Shown here piece after piece: positions 11,118 through 22,157 of a stretch of DNA of 64,000 nucleotides. The translations under genes and the position numbers were made by a program. The stretch covers positions 1,550,001 through 1,614,000 of the forward strand of contig NBBA01000006.1 of assembly GCA_002794785.1 (NCBI GenBank), in the 5' to 3' direction. The notes under the pieces are model-generated. The model had not been told where the DNA came from and ran no database searches. It was given only the letters and a program-made list of their open reading frames with translations. Positions within the stretch are counted from its first letter, which is position 1, and every line of letters begins with the position of its first letter. The stretch is from Coniferiporia sulphurascens (taxonomy: Eukaryota; Basidiomycota; Agaricomycetes; Hymenochaetales; Hymenochaetaceae).

Positions 11118-11899
11118 AGGTAGGATAAGGAAGGGGAAAGAATATTTGTAACACCAGCCGTTGTATGTCAGGGAAACGGGAGAATGAAAACCCATTGCAC
11201 GATGCGCTGACTCAAATTGAAAGTAAAGCAGAAAGCTTTATGCGTAGCCTCCGTATACGAGTACAAGATCTGTTCTGTGTTCGGCTTTGCTTAGGGTCGA
11301 AAGCGCCTGGGGAAATTCGACAACCGATGCTGGTATGTCTTGTCATTCTAGACTTCCAAACGTATGTTCGTCTCTCACTTTCACTAAAAAGTTTTAAGGG
11401 CACGCTAGGAATTAACTCTTATTGGAATTAGGGCTCGCTGTCCAGGCCGCTGATCTCTTTTGTAAGAGTATGGCCACATGGGCTGGAGTCTGGGGTCGCT
11501 CAACTATGTTAACTGGGCCAATAATGCATGTATCTCCAAGGGTATCGCGTAGTCTGAGTTGACTTCACCTTGACCAGCAAGTCTTTTTCATGAAAAGCGT
11601 ATTCAAGTTCAAGGCCTGGCTCCTCGAACGCGACACGATGACCCACGTACTTGCCTGGAAGCGTACTGTATAAGTTTAAACCTCAATATCAGAATCTTTC
11701 AAACCACGCTCTCATCGGCGACTACTGCTTCCCACTATGCAAGACCCAAACGACGCGAATTCGACTGTGGGTTTATAGTTCATACCTTAAAAGTCGCTCT
11801 GGCTGCTGTTGACGTCAAAGGACCTCGGTCATCGTGTGGCAAATATGAAAGTCTAGAGGTGCGTTATATTGTTTTGGTTCGGCGATCAACGACGTCGTC
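11118..11899. other. Intergenic boundary between gene space and accessory block
   Basis: No domain-bearing ORF. Sequence up to about 11.9 kb is unlike the dispersed repeats further right. From here on, ordinary single-copy genes stop and repeat- and element-rich DNA begins. Confidence 0.45.
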
Positions 11900-12470
11900 G
11901 GATTGGGACTTGGGATAAGAAACAGCAGTATCCCATGCTGGGCAGTTCCCGCGAGTTCCATCAAAGAATTTATTTATGGCTGACTACCTCCACCTTCAGA
12001 TGATAGGAGGAGGGGTCTGTAACTTTTATTCAGGGAAGTAGCGATCCAGCCAGCCCCACTCCTTCATGAATATCGCCTTGCATAGTCCTTGATTCGTTTA
12101 TTCTACGAACATAGGGGTCAGAATCCGATCACTTACGATATTCGGGGTACGCGCGTCTATCCTAAAAGTGCACAAAAATGATAAAGGAAACCAGCGGAAA
12201 TAGTGGTTTTGGTTCGGTCTTGAATTTAAGGTGGGCAGGCTATTGGCGGAAGCTCATGATGACGATTGATGTCTCTGATATCAGTATTACTGCGCTTTTG
12301 TCGTGTATTCATGTCCAAGTATTGAATCTCTTCCGAATCTCCGGTCACATCCCCTTCGTCTGTTATTCTAACCGGATTAGATTGGTTAACTCGTCGCTAT
12401 TATGTGTTTTGATATACATGTAATGGTAATTCGCGCCCGGACTTGTCCGTGCTTCTTTCTCCTTGTTATC
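11900..12470 (-). repeat. Dispersed non-coding R unit, minus-oriented, partial
   Basis: Sequence around 11930-12170 (GCGAGTTCCATC, then a block with CTTCATGAATATCGCC and AGTCCTTGATTCG) recurs at about 46600-46800 and 61700-61880 in the same orientation and at 12740-12900 and 17720-17880 inverted. I call it the R unit; it lies upstream of V-type family copies. It has no evident coding capacity. Confidence 0.55.
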
Positions 12471-12479
12471 GTCTATGTC

Positions 12480-13036
12480 TCTAACTGATTTAGATACAAC
12501 ACCAAATGGCGCGCATGAATATGAAGCCTCCATCAAAAGAAAAACCTTTCAGCCAATAAGGTCATTCAATACATCTAGGACATGAACTCACGGCATACTT
12601 ATCGTGAATCGTGATATGATTTACTATCAGTGACATCAATCGTCTTCTAAAGTCCGTAACCAGGCCACTATTTTCGCTAGTTTCCCGTAACATTTTGGGA
12701 CTTTTTTTGTGCAGGCCCCCTCAAAATAGGCGCCTGTATATCGCAAACAAACTTCATCGACGGGATCTGTCTTCTGATTTGTGCATGTATTCGGATCAAA
12801 GACTGTGTGGGGTGATGTTCATGAAGGAGTGGGTTCGCTACTCCAGACCCTCCTTTTGTTACGTAAAGGTGAAGGTGGCTAGCCGGAAAAAACTTGTCTG
12901 ATGGAGCAAGAAAAGAGCCGCGGCCCGCTGGGCATGCTGTACTGCCGAATCTCGGGACCCCGTTGATTACCGGAAAGGACTCGTGCATGCGACTGCACGG
13001 GGTTGTAGTAGTTGCATTTATAGATGTTTGGCGGGT
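12480..13036 (+). repeat. Dispersed R unit upstream of V1
   Basis: Inverted relative to the 11.9-12.5 kb partial copy and parallel to 17.0-18.2 kb. Shared landmarks include GTGCAGGCCCCCTCAAAATAGG, GGGATCTGT and TGTTCATGAAGGA. It runs directly into the conserved promoter motif of V1, so it was copied together with the gene. Confidence 0.55.
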
Positions 13037-13049
13037 TTCACACGGTTGG
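13037..13049 (+). promoter_or_regulatory. Conserved family motif TTCACACGGTTGG, V1 promoter
   Basis: Same 13-mer as upstream of the other family copies. Here it has been pushed 2.5 kb from its gene by the LINE at 13102-15491, which landed between motif and UTR intron. Confidence 0.6.
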
Positions 13050-13101
13050 AATATTCGTACGTTACGGTACGTATCCTTGTGACGCTTCTGGGAAGTACAG
13101 C

Positions 13102-15491
13102 TTTTTTTTTTTTTAAATGCATTTCTATAGCGTGTCATGACTATCTAGTACAAAATACGCTCCAGGGGCCTTTAGGCCCCTGTATTGTGTGAGATGGTGA
13201 TTGGTATAGATGGAACAATAGTGATGGGGGGCCATAAGCCGAGAGGGGGACTGGAAACTACCCAGTAGATGTCGGAAGTGCAGTATCAGACTTAGTTGCC
13301 AGTGGCAAAGCCTAGGTCTGAAATATGTACCACTGTTGGGCCACCGGGGTCGAAGACGAGGATGGGCTCCGCCTCAAAGGCGGGGTGTGAGTCGAGGAAG
13401 GAAGCCAGAATTGGTAGGCCATCTCTGGAGAACCACTGGGATTCTGTGGATGGCAGGGGGGTCTTCCACACCGCACGACGTGCGGGGAGGGTGTTGGGGC
13501 AGGAGAGTAAGAGGTGTGCTCTTGTCTCCAAGACGTGGCAGAAAGGACACATGGGGTCGCGTCCCGGAATGCGTCCAAAGTACGCGCCAAAGCCGGCGTG
13601 ACCGAGGAGTGTCTGGAAAACCTTGCACTTAGTGCGACGACCAATAGTGAGATTCTGCATAAGGGGGGACGGCTTAGTAGAAGGGTTTTGGGTTACGCCC
13701 ATAGAGTGGGCGTCCGAAGTCCCTCGGGATTTGCAACAGGCAGAGGCCCAGTCGGACTTCCACTGAGTAAGCACCGATGAGGAGGCGGCTTCACGAAGAA
13801 AGTGTATGGTAGGTGGGAAAGGTATGGTTCCCGCTGGGGGGTTGTCCACAATGCCCGAGGCGAGAATGTCTGCAAACTCGTTGCCTTCTACGTCGGAGTG
13901 TCCCGGAACCCAATGGAGGTGAAAGAACACCTTGGGAAACCGCTTGGTAGCGATTTTGAGACATTTCCTAATGAAAAGGGCGACTTGGACGCCTGGGGCC
14001 GGACGAGGGTCGGCGAGGAGTGTCAGAGCCACCTCGCAGTCAGTGTAGATTTCCACCTGAGTAACATCTGGGTGTAGATCATATGAGTAAGCCAACAACC
14101 AAGCGGTGTCAGCAAGAGCGGCGAGTTCGCAATCCGTAGCATGGACTGAGGAACCAAGATAGGTTTCGCGGGTGAGTACGTTCTCCCCACGATAAAACCA
14201 GACTCCGGCAGCGCCGCCAGAAAAAGAGGAGGGGGACGTGCCCTTGCGGGAGCCGTCAGTGTAGATGAGAAGGCGGGTGGGGGAATCCTTCAGTCGGTTG
14301 ATGAGACCGTGGTGTGACTGAATGAGCGCCTCTCGTGCTTCTTGTGAATGGTCAATCGCCTGATCGATGCTTACATGGCGCAATGCTTGTAATGCAATCC
14401 ATGGGGGGCGAGTGTATCAGGGAACTCTTTCGCAGCCGGGTGGAACGCGGTTGACGAAAGAGGCGGTAATGGATCCCTTACGTGTAGTGCGTAATGGGAG
14501 AAGGGTATGCGTGGCCTGACTAAAGGGTTCTCTTGCGAGGCCCACCAAACGACTACACCTTCCTCGGGATATGGGGTTCCCACACCCCTCCCACTGTCCC
14601 CCGGGTTACCCCGGGGCGTGTCTGCGTGTCAAGGAATCAACTTAAGCAAGGCAGTGGGAATTACCCCCACGCCTACCCATGGCAGATTTAGTACTCTGCG
14701 GCCGATGAAGGGAACTACCCCCCACCGCCCCGGCCCGCTCTTTCGTGATGGAGAAGCCAATATGCCCAAAAGGCTGTGAGGACTAACACCCTAGCCACTA
14801 CTTGAGTTTCCCGATTCCCCGCATGCGCTTCAGACCCCAGGTGTAACCCTAGAGAATATGTGGTTTAACTTAGTTGCCCCACTTCTGGATCCGCAGCATA
14901 CGGGGATTACCATGTCGCACAGGTGACCCCGGCCCCCTACATCGGGAAGAACCAGGGAGTTACCCATACTAACCACCTGAGGACGCTCCCACAGGATGAT
15001 CCAAAGGCCCGTGGTGACCTGTCTCAAGCCACCCTTCCACAGCGTCAGGTCAGGGGCATTGAGTCGGTTGGTTCTTACCGCAACACCACGTGTTATGAGA
15101 CCCCTATTCCTAGGCAAATTGCCATCATCAGAACCCTTCCGGGATTTGGGGTGGCAGTTTTCACTGTCAGTGCCAGGGACAGTGGGGTCCCCCGAAGGAG
15201 ATTGCTCGGAGCAAGCCGACCCCCTGGGGACGAGGATGATGTCCGCCGGACCGCCTCTCCCCTGAGAACGTTAACGTCGTGTCCTCACCGACGGGCAGGC
15301 TAGTGCGCCTCTCTCGTGCCGTTGGCTAACCCGCTGGCATGCTAGAGCCGAGAACTCACACACAGACGGAGAGCCCCCCCTCCCCACCAGAGCCAACCCT
15401 CAGACGGGCCAGATAGCGAGGGACGAACTGCAAACCCCCCCAGCGCCCCTCCTAAGCGAAGGAGATGGTGGTAAGAGAACAAGAAGGGATG
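13102..15491 (-). mobile_element. LINE remnant (non-LTR retrotransposon), minus strand, internally deleted
   Basis: A T-run begins at 13102, as expected for the poly(A) end of a minus-strand LINE. The 13-bp sequence TGGGAAGTACAGC flanks it at 13089-13101 and 15492-15504 as a target-site duplication. The 3' half encodes RNase H and a zinc finger (13292-14383). The rest, about 14440-15491, is GC-rich and non-coding and resembles a LINE 5' UTR. Endonuclease and reverse transcriptase are missing, so I infer an internal deletion that joined the two ends. It sits in the 5' UTR exon of V1. Confidence 0.8.
13292..14383 (-). pseudogene. LINE ORF2 C-terminal part: RNase H plus zinc finger
   Basis: Open for 363 codons with no ATG of its own, as expected for the tail of a larger ORF2. 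The RNase HI core shows LLIYTDGSRKG (first Asp), DCELAAL (Glu), VEIYTDCEVAL (Asp) and HWVPGHSDVEGNEFAD (His and last Asp). A Cys/His segment MCPFCHVLETRAHLLLSCP follows, the C-terminal zinc finger common in I/Tad-type LINEs. The reverse transcriptase that should precede it is absent and a stop lies just upstream near 14430. Function as a protein is unlikely; it is a record of the element type. Confidence 0.82.
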
Positions 15492-15505
15492 TGGGAAGTA
15501 CAGCT

Positions 15506-16114
15506 GTAAGTACGCGTTCCACGTCTTTATTTGCATTTAGTTTATATTCCATGATTCGCCTTAGTCGTATATTCATTATGTCCTGGGTTCTCGGATACAA
15601 TCTCAAGTGGAAGGTTGTTCGCGAGGCCGCCATCAAGTACAACTTAGTCTGCCATCAGCCCGACTTCGTCTGTGTAGTGGTTGTGGACCACATTCGCAAG
15701 ACCGTCGGCCCAGCGGTTAGGACCTGGATAACTTATGCTCGAGACTATCGCATAGTCCTTGCTTTTCACAAGACTCATGGAGGACACAGTACAAAGGGTC
15801 TGCGCTTTACGAGGGCGGAAATTGTCGAGATTGGGAAGGCTCTGGGAATGCGTCGTGGTCCAAGGTGGTACTCGTGTAGGGAGGACGGAGCCAGTGAAGA
15901 GGTGGAATCAAGCGATGATGAGGACATGACGTGGGACACCCCGGCTACCATTAGTTTTGAGGACAACCTACGTTGGAATGGTTTGCTAGGGATTCATGAC
16001 AACGTCGCCGACGCCAAAGACGATGAAAGCAATGAGAGCGATGAAAATGACTCGCACGGCTCGGATATGGAAACGGAGTCCATCGAGGGCCGTATGGCGA
16101 ACATAGAAGTCTAG
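15506..16114 (+). CDS. V/I-family protein, copy V1 (with 5' UTR intron)
   Basis: Unknown function. The coding part is 15578-16114, 178 aa, starting MSWVLGYNLKWKVVREAA. A UTR intron runs GTAAGT at 15506 to TTAG at 15564 (59 bp), ending 13 bp before the ATG, as in other V copies. The first about 115 residues are a mixed charged/hydrophobic domain rich in Trp, Arg and Val, ending in MRRGPRWYSCRED. Then come ESSDDEDMTWDTPATI and an acidic Ser/Asp/Glu tail. No signal peptide, membrane helix or known catalytic motif is seen. In-frame Met codons upstream lie inside the intron, so I chose 15578. A LINE separates this copy from its promoter motif, so expression may be altered or lost. Confidence 0.75.
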   Translation, partial: VSTRSTSLFAFSLYSMIRLSRIFIMSWVLGYNLKWKVVREAAIKYNLVCHQPDFVCVVVVDHIRKTVGPAVRTWITYARDYRIVLAFHKTHGGHSTKGLRFTRAEIVEIGKALGMRRGPRWYSCREDGASEEVESSDDEDMTWDTPATISFEDNLRWNGLLGIHDNVADAKDDESNESDENDSHGSDMETESIEGRMANIEV

Positions 16115-17019
16115 CTTATTATCTTGTCTATTGTGCGCTTTCTGTGTCCGCATTTTGTTTTCGCGCGCTATGACCTGCTTTGAAACCACAATGTACACCA
16201 TCCGCCCATGAAATTAATTGCCTCCCTCCCCGGTTCACCAGAATCATAAGCCAACACGTCAGCAGAACTGACGCGTTTAAGAAGATAACTTACCTTTCCT
16301 TTGAGTCCTTTCCCCCTCGCCTGAGTGCGTTTTTTTTGGTCTGTCAGAAACATTCCTAATCCTGACCCTTCTCTGTGGTCATGAATAATGCGCCCTTTCT
16401 GGCTTACAGTATTATAGTAGTAATGGGGTGTACACGCCTGTATTGTACACGTCTCTGCGGCCCCACTAAGATAACGACCTTGTATGACACTTGAAGTTGT
16501 AAGTCCCTTAGTGGCTCTTGAAAGCACGTTTGTACTGTACAACTAACTGAATACATGGCATCACTCGTAGTAGTCGTGGTGACACCTGCCTCCGAAATTC
16601 ACCGATAAGCACACCTTGTATTATTTGAAAACAAGCTATATGGCTCAAGTGCTGCATTTTCAAACGTTCACCGACTCGCACACTATTTGAGTTTATATAA
16701 CTTTAAAATCAGTGGTGCGACTTTTAAGAAATGTTACACGGTACTACTGTAGCAGTTTATTAAATAAATATAAACGAATGATATAAATAACAGATGGTCA
16801 TATGAACAACCATCTTACTAAGTAAACGATAATGCAATGATAACACCATATGATAAGAGCTATGATAGTTATAGTATAAGTAGCTCATGGTAGATGTATA
16901 TAAGGAGAGCTGGTCTCTACCATGAAATACATTGGTTTACACTGATAACTCACCTTCGCCTCAACTTCACCACTGCACCTCATCGTCTACCACAACGTGC
17001 ATAGATTTTAAGACAGTTC
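16115..17019 (+). repeat. V-type 3' flank with a possible LTR-like insertion at about 16741-17010
   Basis: Sequence after V1 (GTCTAGTTTATTGTCTTGTC-like, then the CTGGCTTACAGTA block) recurs after V3, V10, V13 and V15. From about 16741 to 17010 an AT-rich block with TATATAAGG interrupts sequence that is continuous at 62540-62600 on the other strand, so something inserted here. I could not define its ends or a target duplication. No gene is seen. Confidence 0.45.
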
Positions 17020-18290
17020 CAACATAAGACAATAAAGGAAAGGGTACACAAATGCCAGTGTGTGATAAACGAAGATAGCAATAAACATGAGAGACTAGAT
17101 TTTCACCTTCGTTGCACGCCCCCTAATGGCCTTTGTGTCCATATCTGATTTCGAGTGCGGCCGAGTTTGGGCCACCGCTGCCAATTTCATTGTGTCACCA
17201 TCATCAGCACCAATGTAGCTGTTCTTTTAAATATGCTGGTTCTTTGGATTGGATAGATTCATCAGTCTGGCACGTCGCCCACAAAATACAAGGAGCACAT
17301 CAGTAATCTTTACCAAGGGAAGGTACAAATGGCATATCTCACAGAGTTTCCTGGGCTATCACCCGTCTTTCTTCTGATTGAGGCTTAAGTAAACAGCCAT
17401 CCATGGTAAAAAGGCTAGAGACACATATCGAAATACAATAGCAACTGGTTGGTGGTTGGAATATCATAAATTTAGTCAAAATAGTAGACGAAAGGCATCT
17501 GGCCGGAGAATCGGAGGTGATTCAACACTAGGACATGAACGCACGACAAAAGCGCACCTATGGTGGTATGATTTATCAGAGACTAATGGAAGTTCGTCAA
17601 GAATCCGCCTCGAGTTCAAGGTCAGACCCAGGTAACTATTTCCGCTGGTTTCCTGTCATATTTTTTTGAGTTTATTTGTGCGGCCCCGTCAAAATAGGCA
17701 CGCGTGCTATGTATATCGCAGGCAAGCTTCATCGGGATCTGTATATTTGTGCGAATAAGCGGATCAAGGACTGTGGGAGGCGATGTTCATGAAGGAATGG
17801 GGTTGGCCTCTCTTATTATCCGATGCTAGAGGTAGCTAGCCAAAAAATAATTGTCTGATGGACTTTCGCGAGAGCTTCCTGGCATGCTTTAATCTCGAGG
17901 CCCGGATCGCCGATTGCTGCCAGTGGAAAGGGCCGATGAACAGTTAAAAACATGCATTCTCCTCATGTTAGTACTGCTTTTTATCAAGCTGTTGTGTCCG
18001 CTGAAAGCAAAAACATTTTACTTCGGGTAATATAGTGATTTCAGAACCGATAGATTAAACAGGGATGGGATGGGCATAAGCGAACATAAAATTCTTAGCC
18101 TCTTCGGAAGTTCGGGACTCTCGATCTTGCGATTTGTTGGTCCATATTTGTAACTATTTTCTCCATTACCCTCTTTGGACTTTATTCCTTCCGCTTCTTC
18201 AGTGTCTGTTTTGAACCTAAATGACGCGTAAACTGTAAGCTATAATTCAAGCTTCGCCCTGAACTCTCTCCTGCATTATGATTTGTCTCT
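17020..18290 (+). repeat. Dispersed R unit upstream of V2/V3
   Basis: Parallel to 12480-13036 and inverted relative to 46400-47400 and 61335-62600. Landmarks are AAATGCCAGTGTG near 17050, GTGCGGCCCCGTCAAAATAGG near 17680 and TTAGTACTGCTTTTTATCAAG near 17970. It is non-coding and leads into the decayed copy V2. Confidence 0.6.
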
Positions 18291-18848
18291 TAGGATATCA
18301 TCTTAAGTGGCAGGTCATCTGATAAGCCGCCATCAAATACTAATTGTTCACCCTACGCCCCAAGCTTGTCATCCTCATGGTCGTAAATTACATTCGGAAA
18401 ATATACGGCCAGCGATCAATGCCCGGATAGGCTTTGCTACTGCCTACGATAGTAGTTTCATACTAACCACCTTCCACAAATGTGTGGGGAGTACAGTCTA
18501 AAGGAATTACGCTTTACAAGGACCGGGATTGTTGAGATTGCGAAAGCGTTAGGAGTGTGTCATGCTCCAAGGTGGTGTTCGTGCCGAAAGGGATATGCAG
18601 GTGAGATGACGGGATTGAGTGATGGGGAGAGGAAGTGCAGGGGTACTACAGCTACCAATAGCCACCGAGAAAACCGACGTTTGAACGGCCTCCCTATGGA
18701 TTATGACAGCGATGACGACGACGAGGATGGCGAAAATTATGGAAATGGCTTGAAGGGGGAGGCAGACTCGGAAACGACATCAGTGATGAATTGTACGGAA
18801 AAAATGAAACCAGCTCTCAGTATTGTTGTATTTGCAAATGTTTGGTAG
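18290..18848 (+). pseudogene. V/I-family copy V2, decayed
   Basis: Starts at a recognisable GGATATCATCTTAAGTGGCAG, the YHLKWQ region, but meets a stop within ten codons. The middle and C-terminal parts are readable (LRFTRTGIVEIAKALGVCHAPRW, then ENRRLNGLPMDYDSDDDDEDG). A very similar decayed copy lies at 60840-61335 on the other strand, also next to an intact V copy, so decay happened before that segment was duplicated. Confidence 0.7.
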
Positions 18849-18850
18849 TT

Positions 18851-18863
18851 TTCACACGGTTGG
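18851..18863 (+). promoter_or_regulatory. Conserved family motif TTCACACGGTTGG, V3 promoter
   Basis: Lies 58 bp before the UTR intron donor (18909) and 130 bp before the start-codon position of V3. Confidence 0.65.
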
Positions 18864-18908
18864 AATATTAGTACGTTTCCTTATGAAGGCGAGTTTGGGC
18901 AGTACAAT

Positions 18909-19511
18909 GTGAGTACGCGCTCCGTGTCTTTATTTGCACTTGACCTATATTCCATGGTTCACCACAGTTGTGTGCCCATTATCTCCTGGGTTCTCGGATA
19001 CAATCTCAAGTGGAAGGTCGTTCGCAAGGCCGCCGTCAAATACAACCTAGTCTGCCATCGGCCCGAATTCGTCTGTATAGCAGTTATGGACCACATTCAC
19101 AAGACCATAGGCCCAGCGGTTAAGACCTGGATGGCCTTCACTCGAGATGATCGCATCGTCCTTGCTTTCCACAAGAGTCAAGGAGGACGCAGTTTGAACG
19201 GTCTGCGCTTTACGAGGGCGGAAATTGTCGAGATTGGGAAGGCTCTGGGGATGCGTCATGGTCCAAGGTGGTACTCGTGTAGGGAGGACGGAGCCAGTGA
19301 AGAAGTGGAGTCAAGCGATGATGAAATCATGACGTGGAGTACCCCGGCCACCATTAGTTTGAGGGACAACCTACGTTGGAATGGACTGTTAGGAATACTT
19401 GACGACGATGCCGACGCCGAAGTCAATGAAAGCGATGGAAGTGACTCGGAGCACGGCTCGGAGACGGAGACAGAGTCTATCGAGGACCGCACGGAGAACA
19501 CAGAAGCCTAG
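18909..19511 (+). pseudogene. V/I-family copy V3, reading frame intact but start ATG replaced by ATC
   Basis: The UTR intron is GTGAGT at 18909 to CACAG at 18967, exactly 59 bp as in V1 and V10. The codon at 18981-18983, ATG in its sisters, is ATC, giving ISWVLGYNLKWKVV. The frame then stays open for 176 codons with all family motifs (MRHGPRWYSCRED, MTWSTPATISL, acidic tail with SDGSDSEHGSETETE). An in-frame ATG at 18954 lies inside the intron, so it could serve only if the intron is retained. The body is well preserved, so loss of the start is probably recent, or translation begins differently. Confidence 0.7.
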
Positions 19512-19699
19512 TTTATTGTCTTGTCCAATGCGTGTTTTCCGTGCCCGCTGAAAATACATGTATTGTTTTCGCGCGCTATCATTGTCCACCTATGATATTT
19601 ATTGCTCTCCTCTCAGTATCATTAGGATCATAAGCTGACATGTCTGCAGATGAGCGAAGATTCAAGTTAATAAACAATGCGCCCTTTCTGGCTTACAGT

Positions 19700-19850
19700 A
19701 ATAACATTTGTCGAGTGTACCATTCAATTCTCGTAACTCCCCGACAAATATGACACTACTTGTACATATTACGACTCAGATGAGTCTGAAGTTATAAGGA
19801 AGATGAGCGGGGCGGAGGTACTTGCACAGCAGATATGAAAGTCTAGCCTT
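19700..19850 (+). pseudogene. C-terminal fragment of a decayed family copy
   Basis: A short stretch before the I4 promoter is inverted-repeated at about 56430-56580 and carries decayed tail-like sequence. It marks a lost copy upstream of I4, matching the decayed-plus-intact pairing seen elsewhere. Confidence 0.4.
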
Positions 19851-19945
19851 ACCAGTACGGTTCTTGAACAGAGAAAAGTGCGGCAAGGACCGCTAGTTCT
19901 CCGTCTTCCTAAAAAAGGAGTTTTATCATTACGTAGTTGGTTTCG

Positions 19946-19958
19946 TTCACACGGTTGG
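19946..19958 (+). promoter_or_regulatory. Conserved family motif TTCACACGGTTGG, I4 promoter
   Basis: Exact 13-mer, 75 bp before the I4 UTR intron donor at 20033. Confidence 0.65.
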
Positions 19959-20032
19959 GTACATTCGTATGCGGATATTACCGACACTTTTGTGGCATGT
20001 ACACACTTTAAACCGCGAACTATACATCGAGA

Positions 20033-20703
20033 GTGAGTAACATTTGTCTGGTCTCCTGCTATTAACATAGCTTAAGTCCTTTTGCCCCCTAAATGTAGCG
20101 TCCATTATGTCTTGGATTTACGGGTATCATCTTAAGTGGAAAGTTGCCCGCGACGTTGCCGTTGAACACAAGTTGGTCGCCGAAACGCCCTGGCTCGTCT
20201 GCTTCGAAGTAGCGAAGTTCATTATAAGGACCACAGGGGTCAAAACTTGGGTATCCTGGGCCTCCGAAGGTCGAATCATCCTCACTTTCCATAACAGTAA
20301 CGTCAGGCGTTCTCTAAAGGGCATGCCCGTTTCCAAGGAGGATATCGTCAAAGTCGCCCTAGCACTTCGAATGAAACGTGGACCAAGATGGTATGCGTAC
20401 AGCGAGTTTGATGAAGGCGACGAAGTGGATTCGAGCGATGGTGAAGATATGAACTGGGACACACCGGCTACCGTCAAGTCCCCGTACCTTCCTGATCATC
20501 TCTATCGCCGTAGGATATACGACTCTGATGAGGATGAAGACGATTCGGACAAGGATGAAGACGAGGAAGACGAGGATGAAGACGATGAAGACGAGAATGA
20601 AGATGAAGATGATGGGGACGAAGGTTACAACTCAGAATCTGTTTCGGAGTCAGGCATGGGGACAGAGACTCTCAGCAATCGCACTACGGCTATGAAATTA
20701 TAG
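20033..20703 (+). CDS. V/I-family protein, copy I4 (long acidic tail)
   Basis: Unknown function. UTR intron GTGAGT (20033) to TGTAG (20098), 66 bp; ATG at 20107; 198 aa. The N-terminal domain opens MSWIYGYHLKWKVARDVAVE, with conserved TTGVKTWVSW, GRIILTFHNS and MKRGPRWYAYSE. After DSSDGEDMNWDTPATV the tail is the longest of all copies, a run of Asp/Glu from about residue 138 to 180 that looks like expansion of a GAC/GAT/GAG repeat. No membrane or targeting signal is visible. The acidic tail could mediate binding to basic partners such as histones or DNA-binding proteins, but this is inference only. Confidence 0.75.
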
Positions 20704-21470
20704 CATTGCGTTGTATTCGTTCAACGCCCACTGTAATACTTGCTTGTGCTATCATCTAGGCAATGTACATGCACGTCGCCTTTCTTATGCTATAAGTTAT
20801 GTCTTTCAGTGAAGGTTAAGTGAAAGTGAGTACGTTGATATCCTCGAAACGATTTGGTGGAATTAAACAATTAATAGGCCATGAATAACCGTTCTTTTTC
20901 TTTCGAAGTAGAACCTGGTTCAACCCTAGCACGTAGTTCGCAGCCAATTCATGGGAGCTGCCACATTCAGACCCCTACCGTCCCCAAGTCATGGCACAGG
21001 CCCGTACAACCTGAACGCCACAAGAGAGTGCCATCGGAATCTGACCCCTATAATTGTACAGAAAAACGGATCAAGGATCCACGAAAGCAGAAAAGCTAAT
21101 AGAGCCTCGCACTATCAGGCTCGTCGGAGACACATGCCCTATTATCTAAATGGTAGTCGAGATAATCAATGAACAAGAGCCCATGATCTGACGAAACCCG
21201 TGGGTGCCGGTAGGCTGTGCCGATGGACCTTGTTTGAAGATTTTGTCATGGGAAAAGACGAACAGAAAAGAACAGTAACCTTAATCAGCACCAGAATCGT
21301 ATCTACAGATATCACCACATGTAATACGATACCACGTATTACTACCCGCTGAGACAAACCATCAGCCAAATCCAAAAAAGATGCCCCGAACTCCGGAGTT
21401 ATTCCAATGATGGATATAAGGTAAATAGCCACAAACATATGGACCACTACGTCTAAGCTTCACGGTTTGT
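20704..21470 (+). repeat. I-type 3' flank repeat
   Basis: About 0.75 kb after the I4 stop recurs after I9 (40428-41300) and, inverted, after I12 (47823-47410). Landmarks are GATATCCTCGAAACGA, AATTAATAGGCCATG and ACGTAGTTCGCAGCCAATYC. No coding capacity was recognised. It shows that gene plus flank were duplicated together. Confidence 0.6.
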
Positions 21471-21679
21471 CTGGCATCTTCCGTGCTGAGTCACGGTCGT
21501 CTAACATCGTCTGCCGGGGTTTGCCGTATGACCATGTCCGGCCGCTGGGACGGGGATCCCAACACCTTGCGTTCCGAGTCAATTCAATTGTTCATCTTGC
21601 CTTCAAATTCATATTTGATATTCATACCTGGGCCTGCTCAAAGTTCTTAGAAGCTTAGGCTGGTGAGGAAGAACCTGCA

Positions 21680-21901
21680 CCGATCCTATGATCCTATGAT
21701 CGGCACTCAGGCATGGGATGTGATCATAGGCGCTGTATCAACGTTCGAATTGATGTCTTCTTACTGCGTGCCACAGTAATTAAATCCCCAAAGCATTTCT
21801 GGCTTATAAACTGAGCCTGATGTCTACATCATCTGTAACGATATCATCAGCCCGGCGGCTGCCAATTTTACTCGGAGTATATACATGTGCATATGCAGTA
21901 C
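21680..21901 (+). pseudogene. 5' part of decayed family segment A, cut by the copia element
   Basis: The stretch with TCCTATGATCCTATGATCGG and the bases up to GCAGTAC aligns with 28455-28700, the start of decayed segment B. It ends at the copia insertion and resumes at 27173. Only flank and upstream sequence is recognisable here. Confidence 0.5.
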
Positions 21902-22157
21902 TGTGAATGTATAAGGTTGGTCAGCTCGCAGCGATCGTATTTCTAGTTTTAGTAGTCTGTCCATAAACTGTACAGTCGGGCACATATAGTCGTGCCTGAG
22001 GCATCTGCGCACCTCAGTCCTTTTGACACAGGCTGAGGTGAGCACTTCCATTCTTCTATCATAGACGCCCGTATATTGACGCTATAGATTAGATATTTGC
22101 ACAGGTAGATTACTATCTAATAAGAGTCCTTTTGACACGGGCTGAGATATTTGCACA
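21902..22157 (+). repeat. Copia 5' LTR
   Basis: 256 bp with TG...CA ends; differs from the 3' LTR at six positions only. Confidence 0.93.

Noticed and set aside
15491..15577. N-terminal extension of V1 (and equivalents in V3, V10, V13) as part of the protein
   Set aside because: The extension lies across a conserved GTRAGT...YAG intron and its residues are poorly conserved compared with the sequence after MSW.
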